From Primulina eburnea (lineage: Eukaryota; Streptophyta; Magnoliopsida; Lamiales; Gesneriaceae), in the NCBI RefSeq assembly GCF_022965805.1, contig NW_027331428.1:115245-179244 (forward strand): a stretch of 64,000 bases of DNA, written 5' to 3'. Shown piece after piece: positions 11,781 through 22,828 of this stretch (its first letter is position 1; every line of letters begins with the position of its first letter). Below the pieces are notes generated by a model that did no database searches, was not told where the DNA came from, and worked only from the letters and a program-made list of their open reading frames with translations. A program made the translations under genes and the position numbers.

Positions 11781-11985
11781 CATGCCGACGTCTGGAACCG
11801 GGATCCCTAGACTAGGATTGAGTCTTGTCTGAATTATGTAGCTACGAGTATTGTTGACAGCGTGCTATTGATTATGTTTCAGATTTGTTACATAGGATTG
11901 TTACCTGATTACATGCTTTATATTTGTTATATGATTGCATGTTTCATTGATTTATACTGGGAGTTATTCTCACCGGTTTATCCGG

Positions 11986-12019
11986 CTGTTGTCTTGTCTG
12001 TATGTGTACTTGACAACAG
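11986..12019 (+). other. Conserved hairpin near the 3' end of the A LTR
   Basis: CTGTTGTCTTG pairs with CTTGACAACAG over a 12-base loop (TCTGTATGTGTA). The same loop and stem occur in element B, where a T-A pair replaces the C-G pair at stem position 8. An imperfect CCGG...CCGG pair lies just upstream. Role unknown; possibly RNA processing or packaging. Confidence 0.55.
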
Positions 12020-12306
12020 GTGGGACAGGATAAGGGTCAGGAAGAGAACGAGGCTGGACTAGATAGCGTGGAGATCTGGGCTTCAGAAGCAACTTAGGAT
12101 TCAGTACTGATATGTAATTGAACCTAGTTGGATTATTGTAGATCATACAATAATTATATGTATGTTTAATATGTAATTTGAATTTAATTACATTACGTTT
12201 CCGCTTTGCATTTTAAAAAAAAAATTTTAGACCCTGTTTTACTAATTGATTAATTAGTCCCAATGATGATTAAGAACTTGATTAGCGTCCGGGTCCCCAC
12301 AACAGG

Positions 12307-12318
12307 TGGTATCAGAGC
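12307..12318 (+). other. Primer binding site of A1
   Basis: TGGTATCAGAGC, complementary to initiator Met-tRNA, lies five bases (ACAGG) after the LTR. Confidence 0.92.
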
Positions 12319-12772
12319 TGTAGGTCCTTGAACTGTGGTTCCTTAGCACTGAGATAGAAAAGAGTGAGCGGGGTAGACTGAGTTTTCTTACCTGCGTTTG
12401 ATTGCTAGCATGTGATTGATTATAATGTGGATTACATTGTGTATGCTAGCATGATATGATGCTTTATTGCCTTGATTTATATGGCACATGAGTAAATATA
12501 ATGTTGAAATTACATTGTATATACTAAGATTTCAGTATGTGTTATTGTTTAGAAAGCTACATGTTACCTGAATATCTGAGTTGATTTGGTAATATGTATT
12601 ATTTGAAACTGGATCAGAACCGAGTCTGAATCAGAGGTATATGATCAGAGGAGGGCTGGGACAGATTGTATAGATTGTGTACTAATCTGGTTGATATTCA
12701 GATATACCGCCTCGAAGAATTTCAGAAAAGGGTAGTACTTCGTCTGAACAGATAGATATATCAGAAACTCAG

Positions 12773-13602
12773 ATGGCAATAAAGATGAAAGAATTTCAGT
12801 TATTTCAGCCGCCGCTTCTGAGTGTTACAGAGACATCTGAAGAGTGCCAGAATTGGGTAGATGACATCGAAATACTGTTTGATTTACTTGATTGTACAAA
12901 TGAACAGAGAGTTAAATTGGTATTCCACCAGTTACGAGAGGCTGCCAGAAGTTGGTGGATTACAATTAAAGGAATGTTAGAACATGGAGGTACAGTGATT
13001 TCGTGGGAAACATTCAGAACTAATTTTATCGAAGATTTTTCTCAGTTTCCTATCGGGAGGACAAAAGAGCAGAATTTGAGAATTTAAGACAAGGCCCATT
13101 GAATATTGATGAATATACTGCTAAATTCTCTACTTTACTGCGTTTTGCTCCTCATTTAGCTGGGAATGATGAAGCTGTAGTGAATCAGTTCATCAGAAGA
13201 TTGAATTCGGAGGTAGTTGCACTGATGAATATGCAGCGACCTTATCATTTTGCTGATATCTTGAGTAGAGCGAAGAGAGCTGAGGCGAGTCTGATTAGAC
13301 AGCTAGGGAGGTTGTGTGTGAAGCAGCCTCAGACACAGCAGTCCCCTCTCCGATTTGATCAAGGCAGTACGAGTGGAAAGCAAGATTTGCTGAAAGCTCG
13401 GAAGAAGCCATTCAAGAAGCTAGGAAGCGATTCATCTAGCTCTAGTGGTTCCAGTCCGAGTTATACTGGAGTGTATTGCAGAACTTGCGGAGGAAGACAT
13501 TCCACAGAGCAATGCCAGGGAGTGACTGGTAGTTGCCGTATCTGTAGACAGCCGGGACACTTTGCTAAAGTTTGTCCCCAGAGACGGTCCCGAAGATCTT
13601 AG
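12773..13602 (+). pseudogene. gag: gag of A1, frameshifted
   Basis: The reading frame encodes a Gag capsid-type protein (motifs CQNWVDDIEILFDLLD, RSWWITIKGMLEHGG, LLRFAPHLAGNDEAVV) followed by a Ser-rich linker and a CCHC zinc knuckle ([14 protein letters not shown], preceded by CRTCGGRHSTEQC). It is clearly homologous to the N-terminal part of the B1 polyprotein. Compared with the A2 copy, one A is missing near 13021, which shifts the frame; the first part stops at 13087 and the second part continues to 13602. The position equivalent to B1's start codon reads ATA in both A copies, so translation would have to begin at the internal ATG at 12773. The protein ends shortly after the zinc knuckle, with no fused protease. 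Such a Gag could at most help package element RNA, and this copy is broken. Confidence 0.85.
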
Positions 13603-16160
13603 GGAACAACGTTCAATTGAGAAAAAAACCCACAATCCATAACATGTACTATTCTTTATGATTCTATTGCATATGTATTGATATATACTAATGCATTTGT
13701 TAAGAATATCTTTGACTGAGTTGCATGGAGATATGCTATATCTGTTGGGTTGGTTGTAGTGTAGTATTGATGTCCTTGCTTGTTGAGGAAATGTTGATAT
13801 CAGAGATTTCTGTATATAGTGTATACTACAGTAAGATGAGAATGAAATAGAGATAGATTATGATGTACTTGTGTTTTCTGATTTGAACGCATTATTGATA
13901 TGTATATGCTGAACAGGTACAGACATATTGTAGAATTTTTCCAGAAATGGTAAGATTCAGACCAGAGATAACTGATCAGTGGAGATACCACGATAAGGAT
14001 TCTAGATTTAGAATTCCTTCGATATCTGTATTGTATATGACTCGATTAGTACAGAAAGGAGCAGATTGCATCCTTATGTATTCAGTAGATCCACTGAAAT
14101 CGAGTTTAGTATTGACAGATTGGTCAGTATTATACAAGTTGGCTGATGTTTGCCTAGATAAGATTTCAGAATGATGTATCAGAAAGATAAATTTCAGAAT
14201 TGAATTGCGATCAGGTATTGTTTGTATAGTAGATTTAGTACAGAATGGTATTGATTATACAGAATAATACAAAATGAATTGAAAGAATATTTGAAAGATC
14301 ATATTAAATATTCTGAGAATTATGATTCTTGTATACAGAAATTGTTCAGATATGGATTTTGTTTGAAACAGATTGTATTCAGAATATATGATATCTGATG
14401 TTAGTATACTGATTGATTTTGAGACAGTTGATATTGTGATCAGTGACTGATCAGATACCGATATCAGAAAGATCAGAAAGTCAGAATTGTCAGAGATTGA
14501 TATTATATGAGTTGACAGATTATCTGATATGCTTGTGTTTTGAACTGTTTGAGAATTATTGCTTCTAGATCAGTATTTTATACAGATTGTATTGTTTGGG
14601 GAGCATATTATATTTGTAGATGATATATAGCAGTTGATCGGAATGGCATGAAGATCTGATTGATTTGTCAGAATCGATAGTATTGTTAGAACTTACAATC
14701 CTATATATTTACTAGATTAGTATAGATTATTGTTATTCTGAATCAGTATTGATACAGATTTTATGAACCGTTGAAAGTATATACAGTTTAGCTGGTATCA
14801 GAAATGAATTCGAGAATTTCAACAGTTCAGAAACGTGATCAGAGTGGTCAGAACAGTATTTCGATAATCAGAGCAGAGTATCGGTCAGAAAAACAGATAT
14901 GTGATTGTGTGTTTTGTATTAGACTGATTGTGTTATGATATCAGAATGTTTCAGAGTTGTATAACATAATTGATATTGATAATCAGAGCCGAATACCAGG
15001 TAGGTATTTTTTTTAAATTTTATTATTAACTGATTTGTTTACACCGAACAGTTTGAATCTTAAATTACAGATAGTGTCAGAAATGCATTGTAGTGGATTC
15101 AGTGTTCCTTTTGCTGACTAAGAATGTATGAGATTCGAATAGATCGGTATGATATAGACAGATTAGATCAGTCGTGACAGAATTTGTACAGAAATGTTGG
15201 CAGAAATTGTACTGATATGTCTGAATCGCTAACAGAGAAGACAGAAAAATAGAAATCAGAAGATTATTACAGAATTTGTATATTTCTGAATAGAAATGGG
15301 AGTGCATTTCTATGGCTTTAGTAATGACATTACCGCCATTTTTCTTCAGATGGTAAGATAATATGATTATGATTGACAGATTGTTCAATCTATATCAATT
15401 AGTTTGTACCAGATAACATACAAACAGAACCAGATGACATTGATTGATGTCAGAACATAGTCAGAGTGACTAGAATGTAGAAGTAGACTATATCAGATTG
15501 TGATTTTGATTAAGTTTGCAATTATGGCAGATCATACCATAAGTTATTTTGCAGATTATTTACAGATTGACAGACAGTCAGAGTGTATTACCCAGATATT
15601 GGAAGATGTCCAGAGAACTGTAGTGCTGGATGTTAGCACTAATTGATATGATTTATTATCAATGCGTAACAATAACTATCAGCTTATCAGATGGGTAATG
15701 AGATAGTTATAGACAAGATAGTATACGGTGAATACTACAGATTTCTTTTGAAAAAAAAAAAAAATTTAGAAGGAAGATGAAGATAGTTCAGAATGGACAG
15801 ATTTAAGAAACCAATGTCGGATGATGACGATTGGTCTTTGGAATTAAAGATTGTATAGGTCCTGATTGGGATAAACAGATTGGATAACAATTACTGGTAT
15901 TGTTTTGGTATAAATTGTACTTGGTTTATACGGATGTTGTATAACCAGCATGGCAAAAATTAATTTTGTCAGAGTTAGTTGAAAAGTATCATGATAGTAT
16001 ACGTCATGAATTCTCATTCCAGATTTGAAATCAGAGGTTGATACAAGAAAGGGATTTCAGAACGGGTTCATTGAGATGAGCTTTGATTTAAACTCTATTA
16101 TACATCTCTTCTGTTTTATCTGTATGTGTTGCTTGTGAGTTCGAGGACGAACTCAGATCT
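13603..16160 (+). pseudogene. pol: Decayed pol of A1
   Basis: This AT-rich stretch has no long frame but aligns piecemeal with B1 pol in the correct order. Near 13675-13700 the protease LIDTGA region has become LIYTNA-like, losing the catalytic Asp. At 13947-14174 a 75-codon frame matches the protease-RT linker (MVRFRPEITDQW against [12 protein letters not shown]). At 14616-14624 a Val-Asp-Asp remains of the RT FIDD motif. At 15562-15630 the segment around the integrase catalytic Glu and the QTLEDMLRA motif can still be recognised. Between these are many deletions and stops. The A2 copy has the same decayed sequence, so the damage predates the duplication. Confidence 0.75.
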
Positions 16161-16174
16161 AAGAGGGGGAGAAA
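16161..16174 (+). other. Polypurine tract of A1
   Basis: AAGAGGGGGAGAAA directly precedes the 3' LTR, the expected plus-strand primer. The same tract precedes the 3' LTRs of B1 and A2. Confidence 0.9.
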
Positions 16175-17823
16175 TTTAATGCCCGAGATTTAATTATTAT
16201 AATCAGACGTTGATTAATTGTCATGATTGAACTCAAATGAACCGATATGACAAGGTCGGGCGTCGTTGCAATTGTTAGCCAAGTTTTTTTGGACAGAAAC
16301 CTCGGCGCTCGAGCGGTAGAAAAGCACCGCCCGAGCGCCAATGCATCGCAAATTATTGTTCGGACAGAATGTTCGGCGCCCGGGCGGTAGATTTTGACCG
16401 CCCGAGCGCCAAGGTGCCTTCGGGTACTCCCAGACGCTAGCCGCAAAGCCGAGGGTTTACTCCAGATATCCTTACGCCTTTTGCTTAGAGATTTGAGATT
16501 GCGAACGATCCGTCCGTCTGATTTTAAATCCGACTTCAGTACTGTGTTCCTATCACCACAGGCTACAACTGGAAATGGGAATGGACCGAGACAGAGTCGG
16601 ACTTCTTCTTCTTATTGAGCGAGAAGATAAAGGTATAAGTCAATGTTGGTATTGGGAATGGACTTGAGTCGGTTTAGACTTGGGTTTCCCTAAATCAATA
16701 CTTTACTTTATTGCATTGATATTTGCATTGATTGATTGATATACTTGTTTTCTTGAGTTATAGATTACAGGTATTAGAAGAGTAATCTATGACAGAAGTG
16801 CCGTTAGTGGTGGGATCACCACGGGCACATTGCACGATGTCATAAGATGGTGTATTGGCGGATGTGCCAAAGACTGTCACTAGATGTTGGATTATCGATG
16901 TGGATAGATTGATAGCTTCTTCTATTACTGTTGGTTGATATTATATCGATGTGGATAGACGTATAGCTTCTTCTATTACTGTTAATTGATAGTATATCGA
17001 TGTGGATAGATTCATCGTTCCTTCTATTACTGTTAATCGATGTTATATCGATGTGGATAGAATCGGACTTTGTTGTATTACTGGTAATCGATATCATATC
17101 AATGTGGATAGAATCAGGGCTTGCTCTATTACTGGTAATCGATAATATATCAATGTGGATAGAATCAGGGCTTCGTCTATTACTGTTAATCGATACTATA
17201 TCGGTGTGGATAGAACTGGAGTCTTTTCTATTACTGTTAATCGATACTATATCGACGTGGATAGAACTGGAGTCTTTTCTATTACTGTTAGTCGATATAT
17301 ACATGCCGACGTCTGGAACCGGGATCCCTAGACTAGGATTGAGTCTAGTCTGAATTATGTAGCTACGAGTATTGTTGACAGCGTGCTATTGATTATGTTT
17401 CAGATTTGTTACATAGGATTGTTACCTGATTACATGCTTTATATTTGTTATATGATTGCATGTTTCATTGATTTATACTGGGAGTTATTCTCACCGGTTT
17501 ATCCGGCTGTTGTCTTGTCTGTATGTGTACTTGACAACAGGTGGGACAGGATAAGGGTCAGGAAGAGAACGAGGCTGGACTAGATAGCGTGGAGATCCGG
17601 GCTTCAGAAGCAACTTAGGATTCAGTACTGATATGTAATTGAACCTAGTTGGATTATTGTAGATCATACAATAATTTTATGTATGTTTAATATGTAATTT
17701 GAATTTAATTACATTACGTTTCCGCTTTGCATTTTAAAAAAAAAAATTTTAGACCCTGTTTTACTAATTGATTAATTAGTCCCAATGATGATTAAGAACT
17801 TGATTAGCGTCCGGGTCCCCACA
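16175..17823 (+). repeat. 3' LTR of A1 (1649 bp, with promoter deletion)
   Basis: It starts TTTAATGCCCGAG, with the usual TG changed to TT, and ends GGGTCCCCACA. About 130 bases present in the 5' LTR (between GTGCCTTCGGG and CAGACGCTAG) are missing near 16425-16432. That removes the third hairpin and the TATA box. The minisatellite (about 16890-17300, 8 units) and the conserved hairpin (17507-17540) are kept. Confidence 0.92.
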
Positions 17824-20800
17824 CTACCCTTCTTAGTCCTATGCAACCCCAAAATAAAGTCCATAGAAATGTCAATCCAAGTTCTTTTTAAGAATAGCAC
17901 GCAAAAGTGTTCCCAAAGTTCTATTGACAACTTCAGTTTGTCCATCCGTTTGAGGATGACAAGTAGTAGAAAACAACAATTTTGTGCCAAGTTTAGCCCA
18001 TAAATTCTTCCAAAAGTAACTCAAGAATTTAACATCGCGACCAAAAACAATAGTCCTAGGCATGCCATGCAACCTAACGACTTCTCTAAAGAACAAATCC
18101 GCAATGTTTGAAGCATCATCGGCTTTTATGACAAGCTATAAAATGTGCCATCTTAGAGAATCTATCCACAACAACAAAAATAGAATCCCTACCCTTATTA
18201 GTCCTAGACAACCCCAAAATAAATTCCATAGAAATGTCAATCAAGTTCTTTTTAAGAATAGCACGCAAAAGTGTTCCCAAAGTTCTATTGACAACTTCAG
18301 TTTGTCCATCCGTTTGAGGATGACAAGTAGTAGAAAACAACAATTTTGTGCCAAGTTTAGCCCATAAAGTCTTCCAAAAGTAACTCAAGAATTTAACATC
18401 GCGACCAAAAACAATAGTCCTAGGCATGCCATGCAACCTAACGACTTCTCTAAAGAACAAATCCGCAATGTTTGAAGCATCATCGGTTTTATGACAAGCT
18501 ATAAAATGTGCCATCTTAAAGAATCTATCCACAACAACAAAAATAGAATCCCTCCCCTTCTTAGTCCTAGGCAACCCCAAAATAAAGTTCATAGAAATGT
18601 CAATCCAAGTTCTTTTTAAGAATAGCACGCAAAATTGTTCCCAAAGTTCTATTGACAACTTCAGTTTGTCCATCCGTTTGAGGATGACAAGTAGTAGAAA
18701 ACAACAATTTTTTGCCATGTTTAGCCCATAAAGTATTCCAAAAGTAACTCAAGAATTTAACATCGCGACCAGAAACATTAGTCCTAGGCATGCCATAGAA
18801 CCTAACGACTTCTCTAAAGAACAAATCCGCAATTTTTAAAGCATCATCGGTTTTATGACAAGTTATAAATGTGCCATCTTAGAGAATCTATCCACAACAA
18901 CAAAAATAGAATCCCTACCCTTCTTAGTCCTAGGCAACCCCAAAATAAAGTCCATAGAAATGTCAATCCAAGTTCTTTTTAAGAATAGCACGCAAAAGTG
19001 TTCCCAAAGTTCTATTGACAACTTCAGTTTGTCCATCCGTTTGAGGATGACAAGTAGTAGAAACCAACAATTTTGTGTCAAGTTTAGCCCATAAAGTCTT
19101 CCAAAATTAACACAAGAATTTAACATCGCGACCAGAAACAATAGCCCTAGGCATGCCATGCAACCTAACGACTTCTCTAAAGAACAAATCCGCAATGTTT
19201 GAAGCATCATCGGTTTTATGACAAGCTATAAAATGTGCCATCTTAGAGAATCTATCCACAACAACAAAAATAGAATCTCTCCCCTTCTTAGGCCTAGGCA
19301 ACCCCAAAATAAAGTCCATAGAAATATCAATCCAAGTTCTTTTTACGAATAGCACGCAAAAGTGTTCCCAAAGTTCTATTGACAACTTCAGTTTGTCCAG
19401 CCGTTTGAGGATGACAAGTAGTAGAAAACAACAATTTTGTGCCAGGTTTAGCCCATAAAGTCTTCCAAAAGTAACTCAAGAATTTAACATCGCGACCAGA
19501 AACAATAGTCCTAAGCATGCCATGCAACCTAACGACTTCTCTAAAGAACAAATCCGCAATGTTTGAAGCATCATCTGTTTTACGACAAGCTATAAAATGT
19601 GCCATCTTAGAGAATCTATCCACAACAACAAAAATATAATCCCTACCCTTATTAGTCCTAGGCAACCCCAAAATAAAGTCCATAGAAATTTCAATCCAAG
19701 TTCTTTTTAAGAATAGCACGCAAAAGTGTTCCCAAAGGTCTATTGACAACTTCAGTTTGTCCATCCGTTTGAGGATGACAAGTAGTAGAAAACAACAATT
19801 TTGTGCCAAGTTTTAGCCCGTAAAGTCTTCCAAAAGTAACTCAAGAATTTAACATCGCGAACAAAAACAATAGTCTTAGGTATGCCATGAAACCTAACGA
19901 CTTCTCTAAAGAACAAATCCGCAATGTTTGAAGCATCATCGGTTTTATGACAAGCTATAAAATATGGCATCTTAGAGAATCTATCCACAACAACAAAAAT
20001 AGAATCCCTCGCCTTCTTAGTCCTAGGCAACCACGAAATAAAGTCCATAGAAATATCAATCCAAGTTCTTTTTAAGAATAGCACGCAAAAGTGTTCTCAA
20101 AGTTCTATTGACAACTTCAGTTTGTCCATCCGTTTGAGGATGACAAGTAGTAGAAAACAACAATTTTGTGCAAAGTATAGCCCATAAAGTATTCCAAAAG
20201 TAACTCAAGAATTTAACATCGCGACCAGAAACATTAGTCCTAGGCATGCCATGTAACCGAACGACTTCTTTAAAGAACAAATCCACAATGTTTGAAGCAT
20301 CATTGGTTTTATGACAAGCTATAAATGTGCCATCTTAGAGAATCTATCCACAACAACAAAAATAGAATCCCTACCCTTCTTAGACCTATGCAACCCCAAA
20401 ATAAAGTCCATAGAAATGTCAATCCAAGTTCTTTTTAAGAATAGCACGCAAAAGTGTTCCCAAAGTTCTATTGACAGTTTCAGTTTTTCCATCCGTTTGA
20501 GGATGACAAGTAGTAGAAAACAACAATTTTGTGCCAAGTTTAGCCCATAAATTCTTCCAAAAGTAACTCAAGAATTTAACATCGCGACCAAAAACAATAG
20601 TCCTAGGCATGCCATGCAACCTAACGACTTTTCTAAAGAACAAATCCGCAATGTTTGAAGCATCATCGGTTTTATGACAAGCTATAAAATGTGCCATCTT
20701 AAAGAATCTATCCACAACAACAAAAATAGAATCCCTCCCCTTCTTGGTCCTAGGCAACCCCAAAATAAAGTTCATCGAAATGTCAATCCAAGTTCTTTTT

Positions 20801-20914
20801 AAGAATAGCACGCAAAAGTGTTCCCAAAGTTCTATTGACAACTTCAGTTTGTCCATCCGTTTGAGGATGACAAGTAGTAGAAAACAACAATTTTGTGCCA
20901 TGTTTAGCCCATAA
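17824..20914 (-). repeat. Satellite array 2 (~8.5 monomers)
   Basis: The array resumes in phase after the A1 target duplication (17824-17828, CTACC) and runs to the left end of element C. The CATAGAAAT-type landmark occurs nine times (17862 to 20773) with a mean step near 364. Orientation and content match array 1. A set of linked variants (CTTAAAGAATC, AAGTTCAT, CCATGTTTAGCCC) appears at about 18511-18720 and again about 20694-20903. The spacing is 2183 bases, six monomers, so there is local higher-order structure. The C insertion falls in such a variant unit. Confidence 0.94.
18116..18718 (-). other. 200-codon open frame across two satellite monomers
   Basis: One missing base at the joint (near 18241) puts KKNL in frame with IDISMEF, giving a frame through nearly two integrase-core units. 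The catalytic position reads FGRD in place of SDRD. It is taken as a by-product of monomer length variation. Confidence 0.6.
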
Positions 20915-21022
20915 TGTAATAGCCGAGCCCGGTGTACGGTACGATTTAAGTTTCGTATGTTATTTGGGTTTTATGATTAGATGTTTAGAGTTGTGTTTTG
21001 GACCATAGTATTATTGGTTATT
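20915..21022 (+). repeat. 5' LTR of C1, first part (before B1)
   Basis: It is identical in layout to the start of the 3' LTR at 35111. It ends with GGTTATT, where B1 inserted; the matching 3' LTR reads uninterrupted through GGTTATTATTG. Confidence 0.9.
21018..21022. repeat. Target site duplication of B1, left copy (TTATT)
   Basis: TTATT precedes B1 and is repeated at 29018-29022 after it. The empty site is seen intact in the C1 3' LTR near 35211. Confidence 0.92.
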
Positions 21023-21269
21023 TGTAATGCCAGAGCAATGATTGACATGTACGAATTCATAGATATGTTGTGAAGATTGTACATAACCATAAGAAATAAG
21101 AAATGATATCATATATGATTTTCAGTATGATTATGACTTGTTAGGACAGAAGTACTGTATTGGATTATGATTGAGAATATGATAGTGTTGATATCTATTG
21201 AGAATTAGATTGACCGGCATCGAGAATATTGGAGTATTTATATTTCGGTGAGACCGGAAGGACCGAACC

Positions 21270-21522
21270 GAGATCGGAACGTACGATCAGAGTTCGCACC
21301 GTCCGTTCGGAGTTCGGAGCGTCCGAGCCAGGTGGCTGGACACATGGATGGCATGCAATAGTTCGGATCGACCGATCGTAGTTCGGATCATCCGAGACAG
21401 TTGGCTGGAGACGTGGAAGACATGCAGGATTCGGAACGTCCGAAGTGAGTTCGGAGCGTCCGAAGTATGTCAGATCGGATCGTCCGAAGTAGATCGGATC
21501 TTCCGATCGTTGTCTATAAATA
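21270..21522 (+). promoter_or_regulatory. Predicted B LTR promoter: palindromic TTCGGAnnnTCCGAA array and TATA box
   Basis: Several copies of near-palindromes such as TTCGGAACGTCCGAA, TTCGGAGCGTCCGAA and TCGGATCTTCCGA precede TATAAATA (21515-21522). The same module occurs in inverted orientation in element D. Transcription probably starts about 30 bases after the TATA box (inference). Confidence 0.65.
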
Positions 21523-22257
21523 GAGGCGCGAGGTCTCAGTTTAGAGTCATTCCTACGAGGTCTCAGTAGAATTAGAAGTGTTAGAAAGTCATTTCTATTT
21601 CAGATTCATCTTCTCGACTGTGACAGCAATTCTACGACGGAAGGTATACTACATGCTTTGTTTTGGGGAATCACGACTCAAATGAGATCACATTTGAGTT
21701 TCCCAACTAAAATCACATACGAGTTTTATTGTTTATATCTTGATATAGGTATTATTATAGATTTGTTTATATGCAAATCTCGTTATGCTTTGTTTACAGA
21801 TCATGTTACATTGCATTAGATGTTTATTAGAACTTGTATTCAATTCCTATTATGCTTTGTTTACAGATCATGTTACATTGCATTAGATGATTATGCTTGT
21901 TTACAGATTTTGTATTCATGCATTAAGATAGGACAGTCTGGAGATCAGGCAGACTTCTAGACGTTCGGTTCTATCCCAGCTTAGGGGAAGATCACCCCCC
22001 TATTGTAGACGTGGATACAGATCAGGCCGAAGTCTAGGAATAAGACGTACCGTCACCCCGATTGGGAGGGTAGGTGATAGATCGTCTTATTCACACCGGG
22101 ATCCCTAGAGTTTTAGTCGAGTCGCATCTAGACATGATTAGGCTCGCATTTCATGATTTTATATGAATGACATTCATATCAGCATGTTTCATGTTTTATA
22201 GTATTTATATGCATGTTCACATGTTTATACTGGGATTTGTTCTCACCGGTTTTCCGG

Positions 22258-22291
22258 CTGTTGTTATGTCTGTATGTGTGCATAACAACAG
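22258..22291 (+). other. Conserved hairpin near the 3' end of the B LTR
   Basis: CTGTTGTTATG pairs perfectly (11 bp) with CATAACAACAG across the loop TCTGTATGTGTG. Its counterpart in A LTRs keeps the loop and changes one stem pair compensatorily (T-A to C-G). Confidence 0.6.
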
Positions 22292-22582
22292 GTGGGGCAG
22301 GATTTGGGTCGAGACAGAGATGATCGTGTTAGCGTGGAAATCTCGGGCCTAGCAGATGGACCAGTAGTTGTCTGTTATTATGTACTGTCTTTTATTACTG
22401 GTTAAGGAAAACATACAGAATAATACATGTATTTGATGTTTGTATGTTGTATTTAAATAAAGAACTCATGCTCGTTTGTTTACATTAGATTTAAGGTAAA
22501 AAGCGAAAAATTGACCCACGTTTTTAATAACAATCCATTTAATCCCAAGAAAAAGAATTAGAGCCCGGGTCCTCACAACAGG

Positions 22583-22594
22583 TGGTATCAGAGC
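22583..22594 (+). other. Primer binding site of B1
   Basis: TGGTATCAGAGC, initiator Met-tRNA type, lies five bases after the LTR end. Confidence 0.93.
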
Positions 22595-22828
22595 CGATAG
22601 TTCCGTTAGACTGAAATAGGATAGAATGAGCGGGGTAGATCGAGTCTTCTTCCTTGCTTGATGATGTGCTAGCATGATTATTGCTTTCTTATTACATGTT
22701 GTTTGGTATTTGATTAATTTCAGCATGTGATTGACTGAATCAGAACCGATTCTAGATCAGAGGTAACTGACTAGATGATGGCTGAGACAGTTGTATATCT
22801 TGTTTACTAATCAGTTGGATTATTAGAT

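Larger units (their letters stand above)
10521..12301 (+). repeat. 5' LTR of A1 (1781 bp)
   Basis: It begins TGTAATGCCCGAG and ends GGGTCCCCACA. It contains three GC-rich hairpins, a TATA box, a 51-bp minisatellite and a conserved hairpin near the 3' end. Relative to the other A LTRs it has some private changes (for example TTATTAAAATCAG and AAGGTTGGGCG near its start). Confidence 0.93.
10521..17823 (+). mobile_element. Element A1: complete non-autonomous Ty3/gypsy LTR retrotransposon (7303 bp)
   Basis: Two LTRs (10521-12301 and 16175-17823), an initiator Met-tRNA primer site, a purine tract and a 5-bp CTACC target duplication define a full insertion in the satellite. Inside are a frameshifted gag and about 2.5 kb of AT-rich sequence. 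Scattered stretches of the latter can still be matched to pol of element B: the protease active-site region near 13675-13700, the protease-RT linker at 13947-14174, the RT aspartates at 14616-14624 and the integrase end at 15562-15630. The LTRs agree closely while pol is ruined, so the element was probably already defective when it inserted and was mobilised in trans. Confidence 0.9.
21023..22577 (+). repeat. 5' LTR of B1 (1555 bp)
   Basis: It begins TGTAATGCCAGAGC and ends GGGTCCTCACA. It contains a palindromic array (21270-21512), a TATA box (21515-21522) and the conserved hairpin (22258-22291). Confidence 0.95.

Noticed and set aside
11479..11832. 117-codon repeat protein (and minus-strand counterpart) as membrane-like or structural protein
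   Set aside because: The frame exists only because the LTR minisatellite unit is 51 bp; both strands are open for the same reason.
13099..13602. Second A1 frame as a separate zinc-knuckle gene
   Set aside because: It is the rest of gag after a one-base loss near 13021; the A2 copy is continuous across that point.
14700..15740. Unknown coding gene in the AT-rich inner part of A
   Set aside because: No long frame, abundant stops; matchable pieces align in order with pol of B1.
10521..17823. A as a functional host gene with repeats
   Set aside because: LTRs, primer site, purine tract and target duplication define it as a retrotransposon.
1657..20914. CRISPR array
   Set aside because: Repeat units are ~364 bp and contiguous with no unique spacers, in a plant genome.
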